Shown here one piece after another: positions 48,849 through 58,349 of a DNA stretch of 64,000 nucleotides. Origin of the DNA: Acidiphilium sp. C61 (GTDB lineage: Bacteria > Pseudomonadota > Alphaproteobacteria > Acetobacterales > Acetobacteraceae); the NCBI RefSeq assembly GCF_902712915.1, contig NZ_CACTIA010000005.1:2950501-3014500 (forward strand). Reading direction: 5' to 3'. Position 1 is the first letter of the stretch, and every line of letters begins with the position of its first letter. Both the position numbers and the translations under genes were made by a program. The notes beneath the pieces are model-generated. The model was not told the origin of the DNA, did not search any database, and worked only from the letters and a program-made list of their open reading frames with translations.

Positions 48849-50255
48849 TCAGCCGGCGAAGGCGGCGAGCATCCGCGCCTCCGCCCGCATGCCGCGATGA
48901 AAGCAGCGCATCTCGAATTTCTCGTTCGGGCTGTGGATGCGGTCATCGTCGAGCCCGAAGCCGACCAGCAGGGTCTTGAGCCCGAGCTGCCGCTCGAACG
49001 CCTCGACCACGGGGATCGACGCGCCGCAGCCGGCCAGCACCGGCGCGCGGCCGAATTCCCGCTCCAGCGCCGCCCGCGCCGCGCGCACGAAGGGCAGATC
49101 CACCGGCACCACCAGCCCGGCCGAGGCGCCGTGCACCTCGAACCGCGCCGTCGCATCCGGCAGCAGCCGCGCGGTGACGAAATCCTTGAACCCCTCGACC
49201 ACCTTCGCCGGGTCCTGCCCCGGCACCAGGCGGAAGGTGAGCTTCGCACCGGCCTCGGCGGGAATCACCGTCTTGGTGCCCTCGCCCTGATAGCCGCCGA
49301 AAATCCCGTTGATCTCGGCGGTCGGCCGCGCCCAGTTCTGCTCCAGCGCCGAGAACCCGCGCTCGCCGCTGGCATGGCGCAGCCCCACCCCGCCGAGCCA
49401 GGCGGCCTCGTCGAACCCGCTCGCCCGCCACGAGGCGAGCACATCCGCCGGAATGTCGAGAATCCCGTCATAGAAGCCCGGAATCGCCACCCGCCCGTCG
49501 GCGTCGAACAACTCGCCCAGAATCCGCGTCAGCGCGCGGATCGGGTTGAGCGCCGGCCCGCCGAACAGGCCGGAATGCAGGTCGCGATCGGGCCCTGCAA
49601 TCCGCACCTCGACCGCCGCGAGCCCGCGCAGGCTGGTGGTGATCGCCGGGGTCTGCCGGTCCCACATGTTGGTGTCGGCGACGAGCACGAAATCCGCCTT
49701 CAGCGCGTCGCGCTCGGCCTCCAGCAGGGCGGCGAGCGAGGGGCTGCCGCATTCCTCCTCGCCCTCCAGCAGCACGGTGAGGTTCACCGGCAGGCCGCCC
49801 GTCACGTCGAGCCAGGCGCGCACCGCCTCCAGCACCATCATCACCTGGCCCTTGTCGTCCACCGCCCCGCGGGCGACCACGCGCGCCCCTTCCGGATGAT
49901 CGACCAGCACCGGCGCGAACGGATCGCTCTCCCACAATTCCAGCGGATCGGCGGGCTGCACGTCGTAATGCCCGTAATACAGCACGGTCGGCGCCTCCGG
50001 CCCGGCGTGGTGATGCGTCGCGATCACCCCGGGCAGGCCCCTGGTCGCCGACAGGCGCGCCGCGAAACCCATCCCCGCGAGCAGGTCGCGCATGTGCGAC
50101 GCGGCGCGCAGGCAATCCGCCCGGTGCGGCGAGGCCTCGGTCAGCCCCTGCGCGCTGATCGAGGGGATCCGCAGCAGCTCGAACCAGCGCCCGCGCGCGC
50201 TGTCCAGCTCCGCGTCGATATGGGCGAGAACGTCGTCGATCCTGTCGTTGCGCAT
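48849..50255 (-). CDS. M20-family dipeptidase/peptidase
   Basis: A 468-residue dizinc metallopeptidase. Metal and catalytic motifs: YYGHYDVQPADP, RGAVDDKGQVMM, and LEGEEECGSPSL; the dimerisation domain holds RDLHSGLFGG; the C-terminal metal histidine is in FEMRCFHRGM. Members hydrolyse dipeptides or N-acyl amino acids; the close relation to the ArgE/DapE/CNDP-like group (GxGHYDVQP) suggests a dipeptidase. First gene of a set with fetAB. Confidence 0.9.
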   Translation of the reverse strand: MRNDRIDDVLAHIDAELDSARGRWFELLRIPSISAQGLTEASPHRADCLRAASHMRDLLAGMGFAARLSATRGLPGVIATHHHAGPEAPTVLYYGHYDVQPADPLELWESDPFAPVLVDHPEGARVVARGAVDDKGQVMMVLEAVRAWLDVTGGLPVNLTVLLEGEEECGSPSLAALLEAERDALKADFVLVADTNMWDRQTPAITTSLRGLAAVEVRIAGPDRDLHSGLFGGPALNPIRALTRILGELFDADGRVAIPGFYDGILDIPADVLASWRASGFDEAAWLGGVGLRHASGERGFSALEQNWARPTAEINGIFGGYQGEGTKTVIPAEAGAKLTFRLVPGQDPAKVVEGFKDFVTARLLPDATARFEVHGASAGLVVPVDLPFVRAARAALEREFGRAPVLAGCGASIPVVEAFERQLGLKTLLVGFGLDDDRIHSPNEKFEMRCFHRGMRAEARMLAAFAG

Positions 50256-50320
50256 CGGCTATCCCCCTGTTGGCGGCGCGACGATAGGGGAGGGCGCCGC
50301 GCCAGAAAAGCCGGCTCGGG

Positions 50321-50608
50321 TCAGGCCAGCCGGTCGATCGCCTCGGCGAGGCGGATATCGCGCGCCGAAAGCCCGCCCGCGTCATGGGTCGAGAGCAGGA
50401 TCGTCACCCGGTTATAGACATTCGACCATTCCGGGTGATGGTCATGCGCCTCGGCCAGCAGTGCCACCCGCGTCATGAAGGCGAAGGCTTCCGAGAAATT
50501 GGCGAAGGTGAAGCGCCGCTCGATCGCGTCGCGCTCCTTCGCCAGCGTCCATTCCGGCAACAGGTCGACAAGGGCGGCGCGTTCGGCATCGGTCAGGCGG
50601 GGGATCAT
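50321..50608 (-). CDS. phhB: pterin-4a-carbinolamine dehydratase
   Basis: A 95-residue enzyme that dehydrates 4a-hydroxytetrahydropterin. The active-site signature [27 protein letters not shown] is clear (two histidines HH-PEW and a later H). Coupled to the upstream glycosylase gene (ATGA). No phenylalanine hydroxylase is nearby; members lacking that partner often serve in molybdopterin or folate-related recycling. Confidence 0.92.
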   Translation of the reverse strand: MIPRLTDAERAALVDLLPEWTLAKERDAIERRFTFANFSEAFAFMTRVALLAEAHDHHPEWSNVYNRVTILLSTHDAGGLSARDIRLAEAIDRLA

Positions 50609-51246
50609 GTCGTGTCTCCTTGCGGTGAGAGGGCGGCGGCGAAAGCGTCGCGCAGGGCAGGGATCACCTCGGTCTCGAACCAGGGCCGCCGCGCCGCCCA
50701 GGCCCGTGTCCGCCAGGAGGGATGCGGCAGCGCAAACCGCGCGGGCAGATGCGCCGCGAAGCCGCGCACCCGCTCCTCCATCGACCCCTTGCCGAGATGA
50801 TAGAGAATCGCGTGGCTGCCGACCAGCAGCGTGAGGCGGATCGCCGGCATCGCCGCGCGCAGCCGCGCCTGCCAGAGCCTGCCGCATTCCGGCCGGGGCG
50901 GGGCGTCGCCGCCGCGCGGAAGCCGTCCCGGGTAGCACAGCCCCATCGGCACGATCGCGATCCGGCTCTCGTCGTAGAACGCCTCCCGGTCGATGCCGAG
51001 CCAGTCGCGCAGCCGGTCGCCCGAGGGATCGTTCCAGGGAATCCCGCTCGCGTGAACCTTCGTCCCCGGCGCCTGCCCGACGATCAGCACCCGCGCCGTG
51101 GCCGAGATGCGGAACACCGGGCGCGGGCCGAGCGGCAGCGATGCGGCGCAGACCGTGCAGGCCCGCGCGGCTGCGGCCACCGCCTCGATCGTCTCGCCCC
51201 CGCCGCCATCCCCGCCCGCCGATACGGCGCCGAGCGGTGGGATCAC
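50605..51246 (-). CDS. uracil-DNA glycosylase superfamily protein
   Basis: A 213-residue protein with a Cys pair (CTVCAASL) near the N-terminus, and glycosylase motifs [19 protein letters not shown] and [15 protein letters not shown], ending [16 protein letters not shown]. This fits the small family of uracil-DNA glycosylase-like proteins (HI0220.2-type); specificity is not proven. A GTG start at 51246 forms a GTGA overlap with the GST stop; an ATG at 51270 inside the GST gene is an alternative (221 residues). Confidence 0.78.
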   Translation of the reverse strand: MIPPLGAVSAGGDGGGGETIEAVAAAARACTVCAASLPLGPRPVFRISATARVLIVGQAPGTKVHASGIPWNDPSGDRLRDWLGIDREAFYDESRIAIVPMGLCYPGRLPRGGDAPPRPECGRLWQARLRAAMPAIRLTLLVGSHAILYHLGKGSMEERVRGFAAHLPARFALPHPSWRTRAWAARRPWFETEVIPALRDAFAAALSPQGDTT

Positions 51247-51902
51247 GCCTCGAACCGGGCGATCTTCCACGCCTCGGGCTCGGCGGCGGCGGCGCGATAC
51301 CAGGCATCGACCAGCTCATGCGCCCGCACCGCGGCGATATAGGCCGCGGTCGCGGCCGAGACCTCCGGCCGGTAGGTCAGCAGCCGCGAGACCACCGGCG
51401 CATACATCGCATCCGCCGCCGTCATCGCCGCGCCGAACAGGAACGGCCCGCCGGCGCCGAAGCGTGCGCGCGTCTCCGCCCAGATCGCCTCGATCCGGTC
51501 GAGATCGGCGCGCACCGCCGCCGCCGGCTCGGCGGGGTCCAGCCTGCGCGTGCAATTCATCGGCATGGCGAGGCGGAGTTCGCGGAAGCCGGAATGCATC
51601 TCGGCGGTGATGGCGCGGGCATGGGCGCGGGCGATGCGCGCCGCCGGCCAGAGCTGCGGCGCGATCTCGGCGCAATACTCGACGATGGCGAGACTGTCCC
51701 AGACCCGCGCGCCCTCGTGTTCGAGGAACGGCACCATCCCCGAGGGCGACGCCGCCTTGACCGCTGGCGTATGCCCGCCCGCCAGCGGGATCACCCGCTC
51801 CTCCACCGCGAGCCCGGCGAGCCGCACCGCCAGCCACCCGCGCAGCGACCACGAGGAATAGCGGCGGCTGCCGATATACAGGACCGATGAGGTGTCGTTC
51901 AT
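51243..51902 (-). CDS. glutathione S-transferase family protein
   Basis: A 219-residue cytosolic protein. The thioredoxin-like N-domain has [18 protein letters not shown] with the conserved serine, and [25 protein letters not shown], the glutathione-contacting segment. The helical C-domain has the N-capping box-like [11 protein letters not shown]. Resembles the zeta/maleylacetoacetate-isomerase-like or YfcF groups; substrate unknown. It is coupled to the glycosylase and phhB downstream. Confidence 0.88.
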   Translation of the reverse strand: MNDTSSVLYIGSRRYSSWSLRGWLAVRLAGLAVEERVIPLAGGHTPAVKAASPSGMVPFLEHEGARVWDSLAIVEYCAEIAPQLWPAARIARAHARAITAEMHSGFRELRLAMPMNCTRRLDPAEPAAAVRADLDRIEAIWAETRARFGAGGPFLFGAAMTAADAMYAPVVSRLLTYRPEVSAATAAYIAAVRAHELVDAWYRAAAAEPEAWKIARFEA

Positions 51903-51912
51903 GATCGAAGCT

Positions 51913-51960
51913 TAGAGCATCATCCGATCAGATGGAATCATCGGATCGGAACGTGCTCTA
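51913..51960. repeat. 106-bp family, short hybrid copy G
   Basis: 48 bases: TAGAGCATCATCCGATCAGA at one end, and GGATCGGAACGTGCTCTA at the other, so it joins one arm of each hairpin type. It supplies the TAG stop (51958-51960) of the hydrolase gene on the minus strand. Confidence 0.88.
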
Positions 51961-52839
51961 GCCCGGATGCTGCCGCCCCGCCATATCGGCCGTCCGCCCG
52001 CCATCGTCCCGCGCATCGCCCGGCTGCGGCGCGGTGCGGCCGATGAACGCGGCGATCTCCCGCCAGACCGGCGGCAGCAGCCCGAAGCTCGGCAGCACCG
52101 CGAGCAGCAAATTCACATGCGAGACCCGTTCGTAAACCCGCGTATCCACCACCGCGCCCTCCTGCCGCAGCCGGGCGGCGAGGGCAGCCGTGTTGGCCGG
52201 CGCGACGAGGCGATCCCGCGCGCCGGTGATCAGCAGCGATGGCGGGGCGGCGGCGCTCGCGTGGCTGATCGGCTGGCAGACCGGATCGTCGGCGAAGCGG
52301 TCGAAGATCCGGCGATAGACCGGCCCGGTCATCGGCAGGAAATCATAGGGCCCGGCGAGCCCGATGGCGCCGGCGAGTGCGGCTTCATCCTCCCCCGCAG
52401 CGGCGAGATAGTCCCCCTTCAGGGCGAGCATCATCGCGAGATAGGCCCCGGCGGAATGGCCAGCGACGAACACCGCCCGCCTGTCGCCGCCGAACTGCCC
52501 GGCATTCCGCCGCACGAAGGCGGTCGCCCGTGCGGCGTCGTCGATGAAATCCGGATAGCGCACCTCCGGATAAAGCCGGTAATCCGGGATCGCCACCACC
52601 AGGCCGAGCCGCGCCAGCGCCCGGCCGACAAAGGCGTATTCGCCCCGCGCGCCGCTCTGCCACGACCCGCCATAGAAAAACACCACCACCGGCAGCTTCC
52701 GCACGACCGGACCGGCCGGGCGATGGATGTCGAGACGGTGGCGCGGCCCCTCGCCATAGGCGATTCCGCCGAGGCTGATGGTGCCGAAGCGCGGCACGAT
52801 GCGGTCGAGCAGGTCGGTCGAGCTGGGAAACCGGGGCAT
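51958..52839 (-). CDS. alpha/beta hydrolase, esterase/lipase type
   Basis: A 293-residue hydrolase with VVFFYGGSWQSGARGEY (oxyanion-hole loop; HGG-type motif here YGG), nucleophile serine in FVAGHSAGAYLAMM, aspartate in LLITGARDRLVAP, and histidine in RVSHVNLLLA. The closest described type is the carboxylesterase/BD-FAE (kynurenine formamidase-like) group. The ATG at 52839 precedes MPRFPSSTDLLDRIVP. Its C-terminal residues end at a TAG supplied by the repeat. Confidence 0.83.
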   Translation of the reverse strand: MPRFPSSTDLLDRIVPRFGTISLGGIAYGEGPRHRLDIHRPAGPVVRKLPVVVFFYGGSWQSGARGEYAFVGRALARLGLVVAIPDYRLYPEVRYPDFIDDAARATAFVRRNAGQFGGDRRAVFVAGHSAGAYLAMMLALKGDYLAAAGEDEAALAGAIGLAGPYDFLPMTGPVYRRIFDRFADDPVCQPISHASAAAPPSLLITGARDRLVAPANTAALAARLRQEGAVVDTRVYERVSHVNLLLAVLPSFGLLPPVWREIAAFIGRTAPQPGDARDDGGRTADMAGRQHPG

Positions 52840-52969
52840 CAAGCGGATATGGCCGGAACTTCCTGCCCGGCAATATCTGCCGGCACGGCAAAATCTGCCG
52901 CCCTGCCGTCCGCCGCCCATGCCGCCTGCCCCTGCTGCCTGCGCCCGCCGCCCGCCGGCGCGCAGCCTC

Positions 52970-52985
52970 TGGCACGCTTCATGCA
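52970..52985 (+). promoter_or_regulatory. predicted sigma-54 (RpoN) promoter
   Basis: TGGCACGCTTCATGCA has GG at -24 and GC at -12 with 10 bases between, matching TGGCACG-N4-TTGCA at all but one of the conserved positions. It lies 77 bases before the ATG at 53062. Confidence 0.75.
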
Positions 52986-53061
52986 AAGTTCCCATCGGTC
53001 CGATCGGGATACAGGCGCCAAAACCGCGCTTCCCCCGCCCGGCAGTGAAAGGGTCACGCAC

Positions 53062-53304
53062 ATGATCATCCGCAATCTCGCCGCCGCCGCCCCGCCCGTC
53101 GCCTATGCCGGCGGCGTCGCCTCCACCAGCCATCCCGGCTTCGGCGCCGCGCTGCAGGCCACCCTCGCCGGGCTGCAGGCCACCCAGGCCGGCACGTCCG
53201 GCATGCTGCAGGGCATCGGCCCCGCCCAGGCGCTCCAGGCGGCGCAGCAGACGCTGGACGGCAAGCAGCATCACCACACGCTGACCATCCCCGGCCTCGG
53301 CTGA
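53062..53304 (+). CDS. small hypothetical protein behind a sigma-54 promoter
   Basis: An 80-residue protein, MIIRNLAAAAPPVAYAGG, then an Ala/Gln/Leu helix (AALQATLAGLQATQAG, ALQAAQQTLDG) and a short tail HHHTLTIPGLG. No signal peptide and no family recognised. In alphaproteobacteria sigma-54 drives mainly flagellar and nitrogen genes; given the flagellar genes in the same window a flagellar role is possible but unproven. The ATG follows GAAAGGG, a fair ribosome-binding site. Confidence 0.6.
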   Translation: MIIRNLAAAAPPVAYAGGVASTSHPGFGAALQATLAGLQATQAGTSGMLQGIGPAQALQAAQQTLDGKQHHHTLTIPGLG

Positions 53305-53376
53305 GCCCGCCGCCGCGCAGGTGCGCCGCCCGACCGGATGCTTCCCCCCGGCCGGGCGATGCTCTATCCGGCGCGG

Positions 53377-54219
53377 ATGACCGACACCACTGAACCATCG
53401 CCGCGCTGGGCCGGGCTCAGCCTCGCCAACCCGCTCGTCATGGGCATCATCAACGTCACGCCGGACAGTTTCTCCGGCGGCGGCGCCGATCCCGATCCCC
53501 CTACCCTGATCGAGGCCGGGCGGGCCATGCGCGCGGCCGGTGCGGCGATCCTCGATGTCGGCGGCGAAAGCACCCGCCCCGGCGCCGCCGCGGTGCCGCC
53601 CGAGGCTGAAATCGCCCGCGTTGTCCCGGTCATCCGCGCGCTGGCGGGCGATGGCGCGGTGGTCTCGGTCGATACCCGCAACGCCGCCACCATGCGCGCC
53701 GCCCTCGAAGCCGGAGCGCGCATCGTCAACGACGTCTCCGGCCTGCGCCACGATCCCGAAGCCGCCGGGCTGGTCGCCGCCGCCGGCTGCCCGGTGATCC
53801 TGATGCACATGCGCGGCACCCCGGCGACGATGAACGCGCAGGCGGTCTACGCCGATCTCCTCGCCGATGTCGTGGCCGAGCTTGCCGCCACCCGCGACGC
53901 TGCCCTCGAAGCCGGCATCGCGCCGGCCGCCATCGCGCTCGATCCCGGCTTCGGCTTCGCCAAGCAGGGCGCGCAGAACGTGGCGCTGCTGCGCGCCCTG
54001 CCGGCGTTCCGCGCGCTCGGCCACCCGGTCCTGGCCGGCGTCTCGCGCAAGCGCTTCATCGGCGAGCTGGCCGGCGAGCCCGACCCCGCCCGCCGCGACC
54101 CCGGCTCCATCGCCGCCGCCCTGTTCGCTGCGGGGCAGGGGGCGGCGATCCTCCGCGTCCATGATGTCCCCGGCACGGTGCAGGCGCTGCGCGTCTGGCA
54201 GGCCCTCGCCGCGTCCTGA
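53377..54219 (+). CDS. folP: dihydropteroate synthase
   Basis: Condenses p-aminobenzoate with dihydropterin pyrophosphate in folate synthesis. A 280-residue protein with MGIINVTPDSFSGGG, AILDVGGESTRPGA, and LAGVSRKRFIGELAG, the signature segments. Possible starts are 53338, 53359 and 53377; the last is chosen because the family starts near WAGLSLANPLVMG. glmM follows after 84 bases, the usual folP-glmM order. Confidence 0.95.
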   Translation: MTDTTEPSPRWAGLSLANPLVMGIINVTPDSFSGGGADPDPPTLIEAGRAMRAAGAAILDVGGESTRPGAAAVPPEAEIARVVPVIRALAGDGAVVSVDTRNAATMRAALEAGARIVNDVSGLRHDPEAAGLVAAAGCPVILMHMRGTPATMNAQAVYADLLADVVAELAATRDAALEAGIAPAAIALDPGFGFAKQGAQNVALLRALPAFRALGHPVLAGVSRKRFIGELAGEPDPARRDPGSIAAALFAAGQGAAILRVHDVPGTVQALRVWQALAAS

Positions 54220-54303
54220 CTGGACCGCGGGCGCGTCTCTTGGGATACTGCGCCCGCCGCTCCGCCCCGCGCCCGCCCGGCGCCAGCAAGGTTTCGATCC
54301 GCG

Positions 54304-55674
54304 ATGAACCAGATCCCGCCCCGCCCCAAACGCCGCCTGTTCGGCACCGACGGTATTCGCGGCCGCGCCAACACCGCGCCGATGACAGCCGAAATCGCGC
54401 TGCGCCTCGGCCAGGCCGCCGGGCTGCGCTTCACCCGCGGCGATCACCGCCACCGCGTCATCATCGGCAAGGACACCCGCCTGTCCGGCTACATGCTCGA
54501 ACCGGCGCTGACCGCCGGCTTCATCGGCGCCGGGATGGACGTGACGCTGGCCGGCCCGCTGCCCACCCCCGCCATCGCCATGCTCACCCGCAGCCTGCGC
54601 GCCGATCTCGGCGTCGTCATCTCCGCCTCGCACAACCCGTTCGAGGATAACGGCATCAAGCTGTTCGGCCCGGACGGCGCCAAGCTGTCCGACGTGGTGG
54701 AGGCCGAGATCGAGGCGCTGATGGAGCAGGATCTCGCCGGCCGCCTCGCCGCCGCCTCGGCGCTGGGCCGCGCCACGCGGCTGGTCGATGCCGCCGGCCG
54801 CTACGTCGAATCCGCGAAATCGAGCCTGCCGCGCGGCCTCCGGCTCGACGGGCTGCGCGTCGTGCTCGACTGCGCCAATGGCGCCGCCTACAAGGTCGCC
54901 CCGGCGGCGCTGTGGGAACTCGGCGCCGAGGTCATCCCCCTCGGCGTCAGCCCGGACGGGTTCAACATCAACCACGAATGCGGCTCGACCGTCCCCTCCG
55001 CCCTCTCGGCGGCGGTGGTGCGCCACCGCGCCGATATCGGCGTCGCCCTCGATGGCGATGCCGACCGCGTGATCCTCGCCGACGAGCGCGGCCGCATCAT
55101 CGATGGCGACCAGGTGCTGGCGCTGATCGCCCGCGCCTTCCAGGCCGATGGCAGACTGTCCGGCGCCGGCATCGTCGCCACCGTGATGTCCAATCTCGGG
55201 CTGGAGCGCTACCTCGCCGGCCTCGGCCTCGCCCTGCACCGCACCCCGGTCGGCGACCGCTACGTCGCCGAAACCATGCGCGCGCACGGGCTCAATCTCG
55301 GCGGCGAGCAGTCCGGCCATGTCATCCTCGCCGATTTCGCCACCACCGGCGACGGGCTGATCGCCGCCCTCCAGGTGCTGGCGGTGCTGGTGCGCGAGGG
55401 ACGGCCGGCGAGCGAGGTCTGCCGCCTCTTCACGCCATTGCCGCAATTGCTGCGCAATGTCCGCTACAGCGGCGCCTCGCCATTGCTCTCGCCCGTGGTC
55501 ACGGCGGCGGCAACGGCGGCGGAGGCGCGGCTCGCCGGCAGCGGTCGCCTGCTGCTGCGCGCCTCCGGCACCGAGCCGCTGATCCGGGTGATGGCCGAGG
55601 GCGAGGACGAGGATCTCGTCGCCGCCGTGGTCGACGAGCTTTGCGCCGTGATCGAGGCGGAATCGGCGCGCTGA
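54304..55674 (+). CDS. glmM: phosphoglucosamine mutase
   Basis: Interconverts glucosamine-6-phosphate and glucosamine-1-phosphate, for peptidoglycan and LPS precursors. A 456-residue protein, [12 protein letters not shown] near the N-terminus, phosphoserine S109 in [13 protein letters not shown], metal loop [12 protein letters not shown], sugar loop GGEQSGHVI, and phosphate loop [12 protein letters not shown]. Upstream of the thiD-ohr frame by 8 bases. Confidence 0.96.
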   Translation: MNQIPPRPKRRLFGTDGIRGRANTAPMTAEIALRLGQAAGLRFTRGDHRHRVIIGKDTRLSGYMLEPALTAGFIGAGMDVTLAGPLPTPAIAMLTRSLRADLGVVISASHNPFEDNGIKLFGPDGAKLSDVVEAEIEALMEQDLAGRLAAASALGRATRLVDAAGRYVESAKSSLPRGLRLDGLRVVLDCANGAAYKVAPAALWELGAEVIPLGVSPDGFNINHECGSTVPSALSAAVVRHRADIGVALDGDADRVILADERGRIIDGDQVLALIARAFQADGRLSGAGIVATVMSNLGLERYLAGLGLALHRTPVGDRYVAETMRAHGLNLGGEQSGHVILADFATTGDGLIAALQVLAVLVREGRPASEVCRLFTPLPQLLRNVRYSGASPLLSPVVTAAATAAEARLAGSGRLLLRASGTEPLIRVMAEGEDEDLVAAVVDELCAVIEAESAR

Positions 55675-55682
55675 GCGCGGCA

Positions 55683-56963
55683 ATGGGCTGGTTCCGCGTC
55701 CTCGCCATCGGCGGGTCGGACAGCGGCGGCGGCGCCGGCATCGAGGCCGACGTCAAGACCATAACCGCCCTGGGCGGCTACGCGATGACCGCGATCACCG
55801 CCGTCACCGCGCAGGACACCGCCGGCATCGCCGCCATCGCCCCGGTCCCGCCCGATCTCGTCGGCCGCGCCATCCGCATGGTGGTGGCCGATCTCGGCGT
55901 CGATGCGATCAAGCTCGGCATGCTCGGCAGGGCCGGGACGGCCGAGGAGGTCGCCCGGGCGATCTCGGCCGCCGCCCCCGCCGCCCCGCTGGTGCTCGAC
56001 CCCGTCCTCGCCTCGACCAGCGGCACCGCGCTGGCCGGCGCGGGCGCGCTCGCAATCATCCGCGACCACCTGCTGCCGCGCGCCACGCTGATCACCCCCA
56101 ATCGCGACGAGGCGGCGGCGCTCACCGGAGGCGCGGTGGACACGGCGGCGGACGCGCTGCGCGCCGGCGCCGCGCTGCTCGGCATGGGCGCGCGGGCGGT
56201 GCTGCTCAAGGGCGGCCATTTCGAGGGGGACACGCTGGTCGATCGCCTGTTCACCGCGGAGGGGATGACCGTCTTCACCCATCAGCGCATCGCAACGCGC
56301 CACACCCACGGCACCGGCTGCACGTTGGCGAGTGCCATCGCCTGCGGCCTCGCCCGCGGGCTGCCCCTGGCCGAGGCGATCGCCGCCGCCGAGGCGTTTC
56401 TCGCCGCCGCCCTGCGCGCGTCCCCCGGTTACGGCAGCGGCCACGGCCCGCTCGGCCATGCCCGCGCCGCGATGCCCTTGCAGGATCGCCCGCCGTCATC
56501 ATCTCATGAACCTGTCAACGACAACACGGAGGAACCACCGATGAACCCCCTTTATCACGCGCGCGGCCACGCCACCGGCGGGCGCACCGGCCATGCCGAG
56601 ACCAGCGACGGCCGCCTCAAGGTCGATCTGAGCACGCCGAAGGAACTCGGCGGCGATGGCGGTGTCGGCACCAACCCCGAGCAGCTCTTCGCGCTCGGCT
56701 ATTCCGCCTGCTTTCTCGGCGCGCTGAAATACGTCGCCGGCCAGGAAAAGGTGAAGATCCCCGAGGACGCTGCGGTGCATGCCGAGGTCGGCATCGGCCC
56801 GCGCGACGACGGCACCGGCTTCGGCATCACCGCCCATCTCACCGTCACCATCCCCGGCATGGACCGCGCGGCGGCGGAAGACCTGGTGCGCAAGGCGGAA
56901 ATCGTCTGCCCCTACGCGCATGCAACGCGGGGTAACATCGAGAGCAAATTCGCCGTCGGCTGA
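55683..56963 (+). CDS. thiD: ThiD-type HMP/HMP-P kinase reading through into Ohr (426-residue frame)
   Basis: Residues 1-270 are a full hydroxymethylpyrimidine (phosphate) kinase of thiamine synthesis: [49 protein letters not shown], and the anion hole [14 protein letters not shown]. There is no stop at the end of this domain; the frame continues through [16 protein letters not shown] into the complete Ohr sequence and stops at 56961-56963. Checked codon by codon across 56460-56541. A fused ThiD-Ohr protein is therefore predicted, with separate Ohr translation also likely from the internal start at 56541. Confidence 0.8.
   Translation: MGWFRVLAIGGSDSGGGAGIEADVKTITALGGYAMTAITAVTAQDTAGIAAIAPVPPDLVGRAIRMVVADLGVDAIKLGMLGRAGTAEEVARAISAAAPAAPLVLDPVLASTSGTALAGAGALAIIRDHLLPRATLITPNRDEAAALTGGAVDTAADALRAGAALLGMGARAVLLKGGHFEGDTLVDRLFTAEGMTVFTHQRIATRHTHGTGCTLASAIACGLARGLPLAEAIAAAEAFLAAALRASPGYGSGHGPLGHARAAMPLQDRPPSSSHEPVNDNTEEPPMNPLYHARGHATGGRTGHAETSDGRLKVDLSTPKELGGDGGVGTNPEQLFALGYSACFLGALKYVAGQEKVKIPEDAAVHAEVGIGPRDDGTGFGITAHLTVTIPGMDRAAAEDLVRKAEIVCPYAHATRGNIESKFAVG
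56541..56963 (+). CDS. ohr: organic hydroperoxide resistance protein Ohr/OsmC (internal start)
   Basis: Peroxidase reducing organic hydroperoxides with a lipoyl/thiol partner. A 140-residue protein; the peroxidatic cysteine is in [14 protein letters not shown] and the resolving one in [14 protein letters not shown], which fit Ohr; the N-terminus [17 protein letters not shown] is typical. The ATG is preceded by GGAGGAACCACCG, an excellent ribosome-binding site, within the same frame as thiD. So Ohr can be made alone even though no stop separates it from thiD. No OhrR repressor gene is adjacent. Confidence 0.88.
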   Translation: MNPLYHARGHATGGRTGHAETSDGRLKVDLSTPKELGGDGGVGTNPEQLFALGYSACFLGALKYVAGQEKVKIPEDAAVHAEVGIGPRDDGTGFGITAHLTVTIPGMDRAAAEDLVRKAEIVCPYAHATRGNIESKFAVG

Positions 56964-57078
56964 AAGCATTCCTTAAGCTTTTCGGTCTATCGGGATGTCA
57001 TGAAGTCGGACACGGCCCAGGCATCCCGCAACGGACTTTCCGGCGCCCGGCTGCGCCCCGCACACCGGCGCGCCCGCC

Positions 57079-58287
57079 ATGGATAGTATCGGCGGCAACA
57101 TCGCGGTCGACGATGGCGGCCTTGGCGGCCGTCAGGAACAGATCACCGTCATCGGCTTTGCGCTCGATGCCGCGACCGAGACCGTGCTGCGCGAAGGATT
57201 GCAGGATCTCGCCCAGACCGGCATCCACAACACCGCCGACATCCGCCGCGGCACCGTCAAGACCGCCATCGCCACCCTCGCCAAGATGCCGACGCCGCAG
57301 ATCGTCGTCGTCGATATCGGGCGGGACGAGCGGCCGATACAGGGCCTGCTCGAACTTGGCGACGTCATCGAGCCCTCGGTCTCGCTGCTCGTCATCGGCG
57401 AGATCGACGATGTCGATCTCTATCGCGACATCACCCGCCGCGTCGGCGCGGTGGACTACCTGTTCAAGCCGATCAACCGCGAGATCGTCACCCGCCACTT
57501 CGCCTCGCTGATCACCCGCAACGCCCCGGTGACCGACCTCACGCGCGGCGGCCGGGTGATCTCGGTCATCGGCGCCCGCGGTGGCGTCGGCACCAGCACC
57601 ATCGCCGCCGCGCTGGCCTGGTATCTCGGCGTCGATGCCAGCCGCCACACCCTCCTGCTCGATGCCGATCCCTTCATCGGCCCGACACAGGAATGGTTCG
57701 GCGTGACCTTCCAGCATGCCTTCCAGTCGCTGCTGGCCGATCCGGGTGAGGATCCGGGGGCGGCGGTCGCCGCCGCCGTCTGCCCGGTGCGCAACCGCCT
57801 GCACGTGCTCGGCTCGCCGCCCGATCTCGAACGCCAGCCCGCAGCCCCGCCAGGCGCTGCCCGCCGCGTCATCGACGCGATCCGCATGCGGTTCAATTTC
57901 GTCATCGTCGATCTGCCCTTCATGCCGATCCAGCAGCACCGCGAACTGCTCGAACTCTCGCAGCACCGCATCATCGTGCTCGATCCGAGCCTCGCCAGCC
58001 TGCGCGACACGGTGCGGCTGATCGCCGCCGCGACCATACCGGGGCAGCCCCAGCGTCCCACCATCCTGCTCAACCGCGAGGGCGCGTCCGGCGGGCTGCG
58101 CCGCAAGCAGATCGAGGACGCGCTGAAGCGCAAGGTCGATCTCAGCCTGCACGACCTGCCGAAACTCTTCACCGGCCTCGCCGCGCAGGAGCGCTTTGCC
58201 GGGGCGCCCAAGGGGCCGCTGCTTCGCCTCATCGAAGACCTCGCCCGCGAAGCCGGGTTCGAGCGCGGCCGCAGCGCGCCCGCCTGA
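57079..58287 (+). CDS. TadZ/CpaE-like pilus assembly ATPase, orphan
   Basis: A 402-residue protein. The N-terminal 150 residues form a receiver-like domain (VIGFALDAATETVLREG, VVVDIGRDERPIQGLLELG), and the rest a MinD/ParA-type ATPase. The Walker A region reads GARGGVGTSTIAAALAWYL, with Thr in place of the usual Lys; such deviation is known in CpaE proteins. LLLDADPFIGPTQEWFG and FNFVIVDLPF follow. Such proteins position Tad/Flp pili at the pole. No tad, cpaF or flp genes are in the window, so it is orphaned here. Confidence 0.82.
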   Translation: MDSIGGNIAVDDGGLGGRQEQITVIGFALDAATETVLREGLQDLAQTGIHNTADIRRGTVKTAIATLAKMPTPQIVVVDIGRDERPIQGLLELGDVIEPSVSLLVIGEIDDVDLYRDITRRVGAVDYLFKPINREIVTRHFASLITRNAPVTDLTRGGRVISVIGARGGVGTSTIAAALAWYLGVDASRHTLLLDADPFIGPTQEWFGVTFQHAFQSLLADPGEDPGAAVAAAVCPVRNRLHVLGSPPDLERQPAAPPGAARRVIDAIRMRFNFVIVDLPFMPIQQHRELLELSQHRIIVLDPSLASLRDTVRLIAAATIPGQPQRPTILLNREGASGGLRRKQIEDALKRKVDLSLHDLPKLFTGLAAQERFAGAPKGPLLRLIEDLAREAGFERGRSAPA

Positions 58288-58349
58288 TCCGGTCCAGCGT
58301 CTCAAATCCGCCTGCGCGCCAACACTTGCGCGCCCCGAACGCAAGCCCT

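Noticed and set aside
51958..55683. A 1241-codon open frame on the minus strand spanning hydrolase, folP and glmM regions
   Set aside because: Only its last 293 codons are a real gene; the rest is antisense to folP and glmM and has the Gly/Arg/Ala/Asp composition of GC-rich shadow frames.
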